Notes under the pieces: model-generated
What the model was told of the DNA's origin: nothing
The model's input: the letters and a program-made list of their open reading frames with translations, nothing else
Database searches by the model: none
Origin: JACKBJ01 sp964549495
Lineage (GTDB): Bacteria; Chloroflexota; Anaerolineae; Epilineales; Epilineaceae
Direction of reading: 5' to 3'
Length of the DNA stretch: 26,459 nucleotides
Assembly (NCBI GenBank): GCA_964549495.1
Contig: CAZJWJ010000075.1
Coordinates: forward strand, 1 to 26,459
Position numbers and translations under genes: made by a program
In this document: piece after piece, positions 1 to 7,605 of the stretch
Layout of the letters: each line of letters begins with the position of its first letter
How positions within the stretch are numbered: position 1 is the first letter of the stretch

Positions 1-2090
1 TGTCGTCTATCAAGACCAGCGGCTCGATCTCGGCCAGCTGGCCGACCGCCGCCACGGTGTAGTCCATGCCGGACTCGAGAGTGAGGTCGGCCTCGATCAC
101 CACCGGCTCGGTGGTGCCGGTCGGCACGACCTTGATGTTATAGGTGTCGGGCGGCAGCAGCGCAGCGTAGTCCGTGATCGCGCCGAAGGCGGCGTTCGAG
201 AAGGCCACCGCGTCGTTCACCAAGATGTCGACGGCCGGCGCATCCGGTGAGGCATGCGCCACTCGGACACGCGCCGGAGCGTAGTCCACGACCGGGACGG
301 CCATCAGCATCGGATCACCGTCGGCCAAGCCCATGGCGAAGACGGTATAGACGTTGCCCTCGCGCAGGGACAGGCTCGAGACATCGAGCACGACGGTATC
401 CGTGCCCGCGAGGCGAACCTCGAGGTCATAGGTGCCGGCGTCGACCGGCAGGTAGGCACCCACGGACTTGTAGCCCACGTCCGCGAAGAGCACCGGACCG
501 CCATCGGCGACCGCGATGTCGACGGATGGCGCGTCGGGCGAGGCGTGCACGAAGCGCACGTGCGCCTTGCCAGCTGCCGGAGGCGTATTGTCGTCGACGA
601 GCAGCAGCGGCTCGAAGATGCCCACCGCGCCGCCCAAGCCTACCGCTGCAGCGGTATAGTCCTGGTCCGCCTCGAGGGTCAGCTCGACCTGAATGACCGC
701 CGGTTCCATGGAGCCCGCGGGCACGATCTCGACGTAGTAGGTGCCCGCCGGCAGTTCGGCGTAGTCGGTTACCTCGCCGAAGGCCGTATCGGCGATGGCC
801 AAGTTGCCATCGATGAGCACATCGACGTTCGGCGCGCCCGGCACGGCGTGCGCGATGCGGACGCGCGCGCTGCCCTCCACCGGCGGCTCTTCCTCGGCCA
901 TCGCGTCGACCGTCGTCACCGCGCGCAAGGCCGGATCGCCGCCGGCCAGGCCCATGGCGAAGATCGTGTAGACCTCTTGCGACGCGAGAAGCACATCCGG
1001 TAGCGACAGCACGACGGTATCGGTGCCGGCGATCCGCACCTCGAGATCGTAGAGGTAGTTCCCGACCGTCAGGTACTCACCGGCCTCCTTGAAGGCCACG
1101 TCCGAGAAGAGCACCGCGCCGCCGTCGGCCATCGCGACGTCGACCGCCGGCGCGTCCGGCGAGGCATGCACGAAGCGCACGCGCGCATCCCCCGGAGCCG
1201 GCAAGGTGTTGTCGTCCACGAGCACGAGCGGCTCGATCTCGGCCAGCAGGCCGACCGCGGCCACCGTGTAGTCCGTGTCGGCCTCGAGCGTGAGGTCGGC
1301 CTCGATCACCACCGGCATCGTCTCGCCGGTCGGTACGACCTTGACGTTATAGGTTCCCGGCGCCAGTTCGGCGTAGTCCGTCACCGCACCGAAGGACGCG
1401 TTGGAGAAGGCGACTTCGTCGTCGACGAGCACGTCGACGGCCGCTGCGTCGGGCGAGGCATGGGCCACGCGAAGGTTGGCCATGCCGTCCGACGGCGGCG
1501 TCCCGTCGAACATCGCGTCGACGGTGATCACCGCGCGCAGGGCCGGGTCGCCAGCGGCAAGCCCCATCGCGAAGACCGTGTACACCTTGAGGGATTCGAA
1601 CACGGAGTTGGTCAAGGAGAGCGCGACCGTCTCGGTGCCCGCGATCCGCACTTCGAGCGGATAGACGTCGCTTGCGACCGGCAGGTAGTCACCGACCTCC
1701 TTGAAGGAGACGTCGGAGAAGAGGATCGGGCCACCGCCGGCCACGGCGATATCGACCGCTGGTGCGTCCGGCGAGGCGTGCACGAAGCGCACGTGAGCGT
1801 TGCCGGGTTCCGGCAAGGTATTGTCGTCTATCAAGACCAGCGGCTCGATCTCGGCCAGCTGGCCGACCGCCGCCACCGTGTAGTCCATACCGGGTTCGAG
1901 ATCGATGTCGGCTTCGATCACCACCGGCTCGGTCGCGCCGGTCGGCACGACCTTGATGTTGTAGCTGTCCGGCGGCAGCTCGGCGTAGTCCGTGACGGCG
2001 CCGAAGGCAGCGTTCGAGAAGGCGACCGCGTCGTTCACCAGGATGTCGACGGCCGGTGCGTCCGGCGAGGCATGCGCGACCCGGATCCGG
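1..2090 (-). repeat. Seven DUF4397-encoding units alternating A-B-A-B-A-B-A
   Basis: The conserved His-Ala-Ser-Pro-Asp codon blocks are near 2058, 1764, 1446, 1152, 834, 531 and 240. Spacings are 294, 318, 294, 318, 303 and 291 bp, so the true period is an A+B pair of about 600-612 bp. The last, incomplete A unit (1-240) is about 90% identical at DNA level to the first A unit (1822-2060), with one extra codon. The array probably continues beyond position 1. Confidence 0.9.
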
Positions 2091-2191
2091 CTGTTCTCGG
2101 GTGCGTCTTGTGCTCGGAGCGAAGGTGTGGACGATGCTGCGAAGATCAGCGCCAGCAGCATGAGTCCGAGTTTGGGGATGGTGGTGTTCAT
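1..2191 (-). CDS. Secreted DUF4397 tandem-repeat protein (3' end outside window)
   Basis: The frame stays open from an ATG at 2191 to the window edge, so the C-terminus is missing. A GGAGG lies about five bases before the ATG. The N-terminus (MNTTIPKLGLMLLALIFAAS, then SLRAQ) is a Sec signal peptide, so the product is exported. The rest is six complete DUF4397 units and a seventh that is cut, each opening with a variant of R-V-x-x-A/V-H-A-S-P-D-A-P-x-V-D. Units alternate between type A (about 98 residues, VLVNDAVAFSNAAFG) and type B (97-106 residues, ILFSDVSFKEVGDYLPV). DUF4397 is a beta-rich extracellular domain of unknown function. Nothing catalytic is visible; a structural or adhesive surface role is inference. 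It lies downstream of the vWA genes on the same strand but is separated by 533 bp that includes a gap, so co-transcription is not supported. Confidence 0.93.
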   Translation of the reverse strand, partial: MNTTIPKLGLMLLALIFAASSTPSLRAQDAPENSRIRVAHASPDAPAVDILVNDAVAFSNAAFGAVTDYAELPPDSYNIKVVPTGATEPVVIEADIDLEPGMDYTVAAVGQLAEIEPLVLIDDNTLPEPGNAHVRFVHASPDAPAVDIAVAGGGPILFSDVSFKEVGDYLPVASDVYPLEVRIAGTETVALSLTNSVFESLKVYTVFAMGLAAGDPALRAVITVDAMFDGTPPSDGMANLRVAHASPDAAAVDVLVDDEVAFSNASFGAVTDYAELAPGTYNVKVVPTGETMPVVIEADLTLEADTDYTVAAVGLLAEIEPLVLVDDNTLPAPGDARVRFVHASPDAPAVDVAMADGGAVLFSDVAFKEAGEYLTVGNYLYDLEVRIAGTDTVVLSLPDVLLASQEVYTIFAMGLAGGDPALRAVTTVDAMAEEEPPVEGSARVRIAHAVPGAPNVDVLIDGNLAIADTAFGEVTDYAELPAGTYYVEIVPAGSMEPAVIQVELTLEADQDYTAAAVGLGGAVGIFEPLLLVDDNTPPAAGKAHVRFVHASPDAPSVDIAVADGGPVLFADVGYKSVGAYLPVDAGTYDLEVRLAGTDTVVLDVSSLSLREGNVYTVFAMGLADGDPMLMAVPVVDYAPARVRVAHASPDAPAVDILVNDAVAFSNAAFGAITDYAALLPPDTYNIKVVPTGTTEPVVIEADLTLESGMDYTVAAVGQLAEIEPLVLIDD

Positions 2192-2293
2192 GGTTCCTCC
2201 GTACAGGTTTTGGCTAGGTATTGTCCAGCAACCGTGGAGTAGGTTGCGTTGGGCGTTCAGGTTCTTACGTGCCGATCTCGTACGTGTGGGGGC

Positions 2294-2441
2294 GCGGCGG
2301 GGCGGCCCTTGGCTGGGCTCACGAACTCGGGGGACGGGAGAGGGGACGCAGGAAGGTGGGGCGCGCAGCGGACCGAGGCGTGCGCGTTGGGAGGTCTTGG
2401 CCTCGGACAACCGCGATCCCAGCCAAGGGCCGCCCCGCCGC
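2294..2441. repeat. Perfect 24-bp inverted repeat around a ~100-nt loop
   Basis: The arm at 2294-2317 (ending GGCCCTTGGCTGGG) is the exact reverse complement of 2418-2441 (starting CCCAGCCAAGGGCC). A second 7-bp inverted pair (CCGAGGC at 2373-2379, GCCTCGG at 2400-2406) is nested in the loop. Both flanking genes are on the minus strand, so it could be an RNA structure after the upstream vWA gene or in the DUF4397 leader. It could also be the ends of a miniature inverted-repeat element. No obvious target-site duplication flanks the arms. Confidence 0.85.
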
Positions 2442-2504
2442 TTCGTGCCAGTGGTGGGGGGAGGGCGCTATCTTCCATCGAGCGGTGGAGTGTGGTAGGG
2501 GTTG

Positions 2505-2604
2505 NNNNNNNNNNNNNNNNNNNNNNNNNNNNNNNNNNNNNNNNNNNNNNNNNNNNNNNNNNNNNNNNNNNNNNNNNNNNNNNNNNNNNNNNNNNNNNNN
2601 NNNN
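2505..2604. other. Scaffold gap of 100 Ns
   Basis: Exactly 100 undetermined bases, the conventional placeholder for a gap of unknown size. It abuts the 10-bp tandem repeat on its right, so the repeat probably broke the assembly and the true length is unknown. Confidence 0.98.
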
Positions 2605-2669
2605 ACCGACGGAGACCGACGGAGACCGACGGAGACCGACGGAGACCGACGGAGACCGACGGAGACCGA
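2605..2669. repeat. 10-bp tandem repeat (ACCGACGGAG), at least 6.5 copies
   Basis: Six full copies and half a seventh, identical to each other, start directly at the edge of the N gap. More copies may lie in the gap. The array is outside any supported gene, about 55 bp after the stop codon of the 2725-6537 gene in its reading direction. Confidence 0.95.
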
Positions 2670-2678
2670 AGGGTCGTG

Positions 2679-2706
2679 GAGCGCGAACTCAGGAGCGCGA
2701 GCTCAG
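2679..2706. repeat. 14-bp tandem duplication
   Basis: GAGCGCGAACTCAG is followed immediately by GAGCGCGAGCTCAG (13 of 14 bases identical). It sits between the 10-bp array and the stop codon of the upstream vWA gene. Confidence 0.8.
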
Positions 2707-2724
2707 GTGTTCGGGGCGCGGGGG

Positions 2725-3750
2725 TCAGCGGCAGGGGATGAGGCGGGCGATCTCGCGGTAGATGGCGGCCAGGGCGGCCTCGTCGGGGGCCAGGTAGACG
2801 CGCTCCTCGGTGCCGGCGATGTCGCGCAGGACGCCGGGCAGCACGTCGGAGCCGAGACCGATGACGTGGGTGGCCACGCCCACGTCGCGCGCCAGCTGGG
2901 CGGCGGTGCGCATGGCCGGCTCGGTACCCAGCTGCGGCCGGCCGTCGGTGAGCAGGACGATGACCCGGTCGGCGGTCGGTCGACGGTTCGCGCCGGTCAG
3001 CTCGCCCAGCGCGGTCCAGAGCCCCAGGTCGATGCGCGTCCCGACGGCGGGAGCGAGCGAGTTCAGCGCACGGTCGAGCGCTGCCCGGTCGGTGGTCAGG
3101 GCCTGGGCCAGTCGGGCATCGCTGTCGAAGCCGACGATGGTGGCCCGGTCGCGGCTGGGCTCGAGCAGGTCGATGAAGTTGCGGGCGGCCGAGCGCGCGG
3201 CTTCCAGCTTGGCGCCCGACATGGAGGAGGAGGTATCGATGACCAGGGCCACGTCGACCGGCTGGGCCTTGGGCACGCATTGCTCGCGGAAGAGGATGGG
3301 GAGGTGAAGGGGGATGGGGATGCCGGTGGGTCCAGCTGTCGCGGTCGGCAGCAGGGTGGGGCTCGGCGTGGGCGAGGGCGTGATGTCCGGCAGCGGCGTC
3401 GCGCTGGCCTCCGGGGTGGGGCTGGGTGGCGGCGATTGGGTGGGGCCGATGACCTCGACCTCGGGGACGGGGAAGAGGACGCGGCCGGGGTAGTCCAGGC
3501 CGTCGGTGTAGACGGCGGCGGCATCGACGTTGGTCGGATGGCGACCGGTCTCCAGGGGCTCGAGGCGGTAGGAGAGGACGGGCGGGGCGGCGCCCAAGGG
3601 GACGGGGGCCAGGTCCCAGCGGATGAGGGCGCTGGAGGCCGGGTCGGGGTTGGGTAGGATGGTGGCCGGCGGGCTGACGCTGGCGGGCAGCAGGCGCATG
3701 TGGATCGGGACGCGGTCTGTGATGGTCAGGGAGTGGAGCAGGCGGCGGGT
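2725..3750 (-). repeat. ~1-kb near-identical 3' cassette, copy 1
   Basis: From the stop codon upstream for about 1 kb, this matches 6581-7605 with scattered single mismatches. It encodes the beta domain from ITDRVPI, the Pro/Thr linker and the C-terminal vWA. Beyond about 3755 the two genes remain homologous but diverge sharply. Confidence 0.88.
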
Positions 3751-6537
3751 CGTGATGTCGCGACCCAGGTCCTGGTAGATGGGGAGGAGAGAATCAGGGC
3801 TGTCAGCCAGGCGATAGCGCGAAGGGCGATCGGCGAGGGAGGCCAGGAGGGCGCGATCGGCGGGGGCGCCGGCCGCGAACTGGTCCTGACCGACGCTGAC
3901 GGCATGGAGGGTGATGTCCTGGCGACGCAGGCGGCGAGCCTCCCACATGGCCCGGTCGCGTTCGGCGTCGGAGGCGGCGAGGAGGATGACGGCCTTGCCG
4001 GCCTCGGGGCGCCCCAGCGGGCCCTCGAAGGCCTCGCGGGCGGCGCGCAGACCGCCGGCCATGGCCATGCGGTAGGTGACCGGCACGAAGGGCAGGCATT
4101 CGCTACGAAGGGTGGAGAGATGGGAGCGCAGCAGATCGCGATCGTCGGTCAGGGGCTGGAGCAGGCGAGCACCGCCGAGGTCGGCACCGTGCTCGGGGCT
4201 GTAGGAGAGGACGGCCACGCGGTCCTGATTGGCGTCCATGGCCTCGACGAAGCGGAGGCCGGCCTGGCGCAGCGCGGCCAGGCGGCCGCCGGCCATGCTG
4301 CAGTCGGCCTGGTAGAGCAGCGCGATGTCCAGCGCCGCGTGGGCGGCGCCGCAGTCGACCGAGAGGTCGAGCCGAAGCTCGGTAGTCTGGCCGAGGGGGA
4401 GGACGGCGGGATCGGCTCTCTTGTTGGGTTGGACGGTGCAGGGTGCGCCATCCGGGTTTGGGGGAGGGAAGGAGGACGGGCCCTCGGCCGGCGCGAAGAC
4501 CAGGATGCGGTCGTCGGCCGGGTCGACGAGGAGGACACGACCGAAGAGGTCGACGACCAGGTCGCGGTCGTCGATGGAGCCGACGGTGGGTGTATGACGG
4601 ACGGGCCAGGCGGCGCGAAGCTCGCCATCGGGCGCGAACTTGAAGACCCAGCCGTCGGAGGTGAGGGTGTAGAAGGCCCCATCGGGGCCCAGGGCGAGGG
4701 CCTCCGCGCCGCGCGGGGAGAGTCCCTGCAAGGGAATGGGGTCGCCGACGCGGCCCCGGTCGTCGATGGGTCGGACGAAGCTGGCGCGAGCCAGCACGAA
4801 GAGGCCGTGGCGCGGGTCGGAGGCCAGGTCGGTGTAGAGCTGGAAGGGTCCGGTGGCGGGTTCGAGGTCGATGGCGCGCAAGAGGCCGCCGGTGCTGGTG
4901 TAGAGGACGACCCGTGACCAGCCGCTGTCGAGCAGGGCTAGGTTGTTGCCACCAGCCGAGGCGACGGCGGTCACCCACCAGCGGTCGTCGGGCACCAGCT
5001 CACCGATGCGGTCTCGGACCGATCGGAGCGGCTCGGGCAGGGCCTCGAAGATGCGTGGTGGGCCGACCGTGAAGCTGGGCGGGAAGCCGTAGACCGCTAC
5101 CTGGTTGCCGTTGAGCACGGCTACGTTCGGCCCCACGATCGCCAGATCCTGGTGGCGATGCCCGTCGGCACCCTGGATGGGTCCGATGTGTTCGGCGCCT
5201 AAGTTGCCGAGGGCGCCACCGTCCGGGTCCATTGCCTGGACGTTGCGGCCGGCATCGAGCACGGCGAGCGTGCCCGATCCGGGATCGATCGACAATCGGT
5301 AGGGGGCGTCCAGGCGTTCGCCACGTTCGCTATCGACGCCGCCGGTGATGGCCGGGAACCAGCGGGACGGGTAGTGGTCGACGCCGCCGGCCATCCAGAG
5401 CCGAGGAGCGTAGGTCAGGGACATGCCGGCATTGGCGTCATAGCCGATGCGGCGCAGACCTTCGTGGTTGCCGCTCAGCCAGGCCTCGGAGGGTCGGAAT
5501 TGCAGCAGCGGCAGGATGGTCTCGATGTAATCGGTCAGGCGGTTGAAGCGCAGGACGCCGCGCTCGACCAAGACATGCAGGGCCTGGCGGTCGTCGACGA
5601 TCAGGTCCAGCGGCGCGCCTCCGGGGCCGGCCGAGTTATCCAGGATGAGCTGGCCGGCCGGCGTCCCGTCGGATTCCAGCCATTGCACGCGCTGGTTGCC
5701 GCTGTCGGCCACGAAGATGCGGCCGTCGCCGGACTCGGAAGCGAAGATGCCCAGCGGGCGCTCGAACTGTCCCGGGCCGCGGCCGAAGCCGCCCCAGGCG
5801 TCCAGCTGCCGGCCATCGGGGTCGAGCACGCGGATCTGGTGGCTCTGGCTGTCGGAAACATAGACCCGGCCATCAGGATCGACGGCGATGCCCCGCGGCA
5901 AGCCCAGATCGGGCCAGCTGGCTTCGGCCTCCATGCGGACCTCGAAGCCCTGCCAGCGCCGCCGCAGCACCTGGACCCGGCGGTTGCCCGTGTCGGCCAC
6001 GTAGATCCGGTCGCGCGCATCGTCCAGCGCCAGGTCCTCCGGGAATTCGAACTGGTCCGCACCCGAGCCGCGCGAGCCGAAGGGCTGCTGGGTGGGGCGC
6101 GCGTCCATGTGCATCAGGGCCACCCGGTGCCGGCCGGTCTCGGCCAGGAAGACCAGACCGTCGCTGGCCACGTCGACCCCGCCGGGCTCGAAGACGGTGG
6201 CCTCCGAGGGCCCGGGCTGCCAGATGGCCTCTAGGGCGTAGGATTCGGGCAGAGTGGCGCTGGCGGCCAATGCGTAGGGCGCGAGCGCGCCGGAGGCGAG
6301 CACGTCAGGGCGAGGATCCGGACCCGTGTCGGCACCCTTCGCGGAGATGACCGACCGCGCCTTGGGATCGGGCATCGCCAAGCCCGGTCGCGGATCTCCG
6401 AAGATGAGCAGGCAGGCTAAGCCGAAGACGCTGGCCGCGATCCAGCTGTCCTGCCAGCCGAGAGCAGTGCGCGACGCAGCCTGCGCCGCGGCGGGTTCGA
6501 CGACCGGGGATGGAGCTGGGCGGGGATGCGGTCGCAT
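2725..6537 (-). CDS. Propeller/double-vWA surface protein (1270 aa)
   Basis: The chosen start is the ATG at 6537 (MRPHPRPAPS), because the frame further upstream overlaps the preceding gene and is low-complexity. No strong ribosome site is visible. A hydrophobic signal or anchor lies at about residues 32-46. NHL-type propeller repeats follow from about 70 to 690 (for example IYVADTGNRRVQVL, VYVSDSQSHQIRVLD). A vWA-like domain (about 735-930) has lost its metal site: DxSxS is replaced by Q-A-D-C-S. A beta domain, a Pro/Thr/Ser linker (about 1032-1079) and LHLPILF lead to an intact C-terminal vWA (about 1094-1270) with DTSSS, GTRID and LLTDG. vWA domains with an intact MIDAS bind a divalent metal and usually a protein ligand. 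The gene is 43 bp after its paralogue, so an operon is likely. An extracytoplasmic adhesive or scaffold role is inferred. Confidence 0.88.
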   Translation of the reverse strand: MRPHPRPAPSPVVEPAAAQAASRTALGWQDSWIAASVFGLACLLIFGDPRPGLAMPDPKARSVISAKGADTGPDPRPDVLASGALAPYALAASATLPESYALEAIWQPGPSEATVFEPGGVDVASDGLVFLAETGRHRVALMHMDARPTQQPFGSRGSGADQFEFPEDLALDDARDRIYVADTGNRRVQVLRRRWQGFEVRMEAEASWPDLGLPRGIAVDPDGRVYVSDSQSHQIRVLDPDGRQLDAWGGFGRGPGQFERPLGIFASESGDGRIFVADSGNQRVQWLESDGTPAGQLILDNSAGPGGAPLDLIVDDRQALHVLVERGVLRFNRLTDYIETILPLLQFRPSEAWLSGNHEGLRRIGYDANAGMSLTYAPRLWMAGGVDHYPSRWFPAITGGVDSERGERLDAPYRLSIDPGSGTLAVLDAGRNVQAMDPDGGALGNLGAEHIGPIQGADGHRHQDLAIVGPNVAVLNGNQVAVYGFPPSFTVGPPRIFEALPEPLRSVRDRIGELVPDDRWWVTAVASAGGNNLALLDSGWSRVVLYTSTGGLLRAIDLEPATGPFQLYTDLASDPRHGLFVLARASFVRPIDDRGRVGDPIPLQGLSPRGAEALALGPDGAFYTLTSDGWVFKFAPDGELRAAWPVRHTPTVGSIDDRDLVVDLFGRVLLVDPADDRILVFAPAEGPSSFPPPNPDGAPCTVQPNKRADPAVLPLGQTTELRLDLSVDCGAAHAALDIALLYQADCSMAGGRLAALRQAGLRFVEAMDANQDRVAVLSYSPEHGADLGGARLLQPLTDDRDLLRSHLSTLRSECLPFVPVTYRMAMAGGLRAAREAFEGPLGRPEAGKAVILLAASDAERDRAMWEARRLRRQDITLHAVSVGQDQFAAGAPADRALLASLADRPSRYRLADSPDSLLPIYQDLGRDITTRRLLHSLTITDRVPIHMRLLPASVSPPATILPNPDPASSALIRWDLAPVPLGAAPPVLSYRLEPLETGRHPTNVDAAAVYTDGLDYPGRVLFPVPEVEVIGPTQSPPPSPTPEASATPLPDITPSPTPSPTLLPTATAGPTGIPIPLHLPILFREQCVPKAQPVDVALVIDTSSSMSGAKLEAARSAARNFIDLLEPSRDRATIVGFDSDARLAQALTTDRAALDRALNSLAPAVGTRIDLGLWTALGELTGANRRPTADRVIVLLTDGRPQLGTEPAMRTAAQLARDVGVATHVIGLGSDVLPGVLRDIAGTEERVYLAPDEAALAAIYREIARLIPCR

Positions 6538-6580
6538 GGCGTGGAGCCGGATCGGCAGCGGAGGATTTGTGGAAAGGGCG

Positions 6581-7605
6581 TCAGCGGCAGGGGATGAGGC
6601 GGGCGATCTCGCGGTAGATGGCGGCCAGGGCGGCCTCGTCCGGGGCCAGGTAGACGCGCTCCTCCGTGCCGGCGATGTCGCGCAGGACGCCGGGCAGCAC
6701 GTCGGAGCCCAGGCCGATGACGTGGGTGGCCACGCCCACGTCGCGGGCCAGCTGGGCGGCGGTGCGCATGGCCGGCTCGGTGCCCAGCTGCGGCCGGCCG
6801 TCGGTGAGCAGGACGATGACCCGGTCGGCGGTCGGGCGTCGGTTGGCGCCGGTGAGCTCACCGAGCGCGGTCCAGAGACCCAGATCGATGCGCGTCCCGA
6901 CGGCGGGAGCGAGGGAGCTCAGCGCGCGATCGAGGGCCGCGCGGTCGGAGGTCAGGGCCTGGGCCAGGCGGGCGTCGCTGTCGAAGCCGACGACGGCAGC
7001 CCGGTCGCGGGTGGGCTCGAGAAGATCGATGAAGTTGCGAGCCGCCTCTCGGGCGGCGTCCAACTTGGCGCCGGCCATCGAGGAGGACGTGTCGATGACA
7101 AGGGCCACGTCGACCGGCTGGGCCTTGGGCACGCATTGCTCGCGGTAGAGGATGGGCAGGTAGAGCGGGATCGGGATGCCGGTCGGGCGGGGCGTCGCGG
7201 TCGGCAAGAGCGTCGGACTTGGCGACGGCGAAGGCGTGATGCCCGGCAGGGGCGTCGCGCTGGCCTCCGGGGAGGGGCTGGGCGGCGGCGTCTGGGTGGG
7301 GCCGATGACCTCGACCTCGGGCACGGGGAAGAGGACGCGGCCGGGATAGTCCAGGCCGTCGGTGTAGACGGCGGCGGCGTCAACGTTGGTCGGGTGGCGA
7401 CCGGTCTCCAGTGGCTCGAGCTGGTAGCTGAGGACGGGCGGTGCCGCGCCCAGCGGGACGGGGGCGAGGTCCCAGCGGATCAGGGCGCTCGAGGCCGGGT
7501 CCGGATTGGGCAGAATGGTGGCCGGCGGGCGGACGCTGGCGGCCAGCAGGCGCATGTTGATCGGCACGCGGTCGGTGATGACCAGCGACTGGAGCAGGCT
7601 GCGAT
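6581..7605 (-). repeat. ~1-kb near-identical 3' cassette, copy 2
   Basis: Partner of 2725-3750. Similarity begins at the stop codon (TCAGCGGCAGGGGATGAGGC on the plus strand in both) and fades near 7610. Differences are mostly synonymous or conservative. Confidence 0.88.

Larger units (their letters stand above)
2192..2724. other. Intergenic region with inverted repeat, scaffold gap and tandem repeats
   Basis: No gene is supported here. It holds the leader of the DUF4397 gene (about 2192-2290), a perfect 24-bp inverted repeat with a 100-nt loop, 100 Ns, a 10-bp tandem repeat and a 14-bp tandem duplication. Open frames through it run across the Ns or read the tandem repeat, and show no recognisable domain. 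Confidence 0.75.

Noticed and set aside
1166..2242. 358-residue plus-strand frame over the DUF4397 array
   Set aside because: It is the antisense shadow of a repeat protein whose minus-strand translation gives clear DUF4397 motifs and a signal peptide.
2605..2669. CRISPR-like array
   Set aside because: The unit is 10 bp with no spacers, so it is a simple tandem repeat.
6538..6861. N-terminal extension of the 1270-residue vWA protein
   Set aside because: It overlaps the upstream paralogue's vWA coding sequence out of frame and is Pro/Ala/Ser low-complexity; a start at 6537 followed by a hydrophobic segment fits better.
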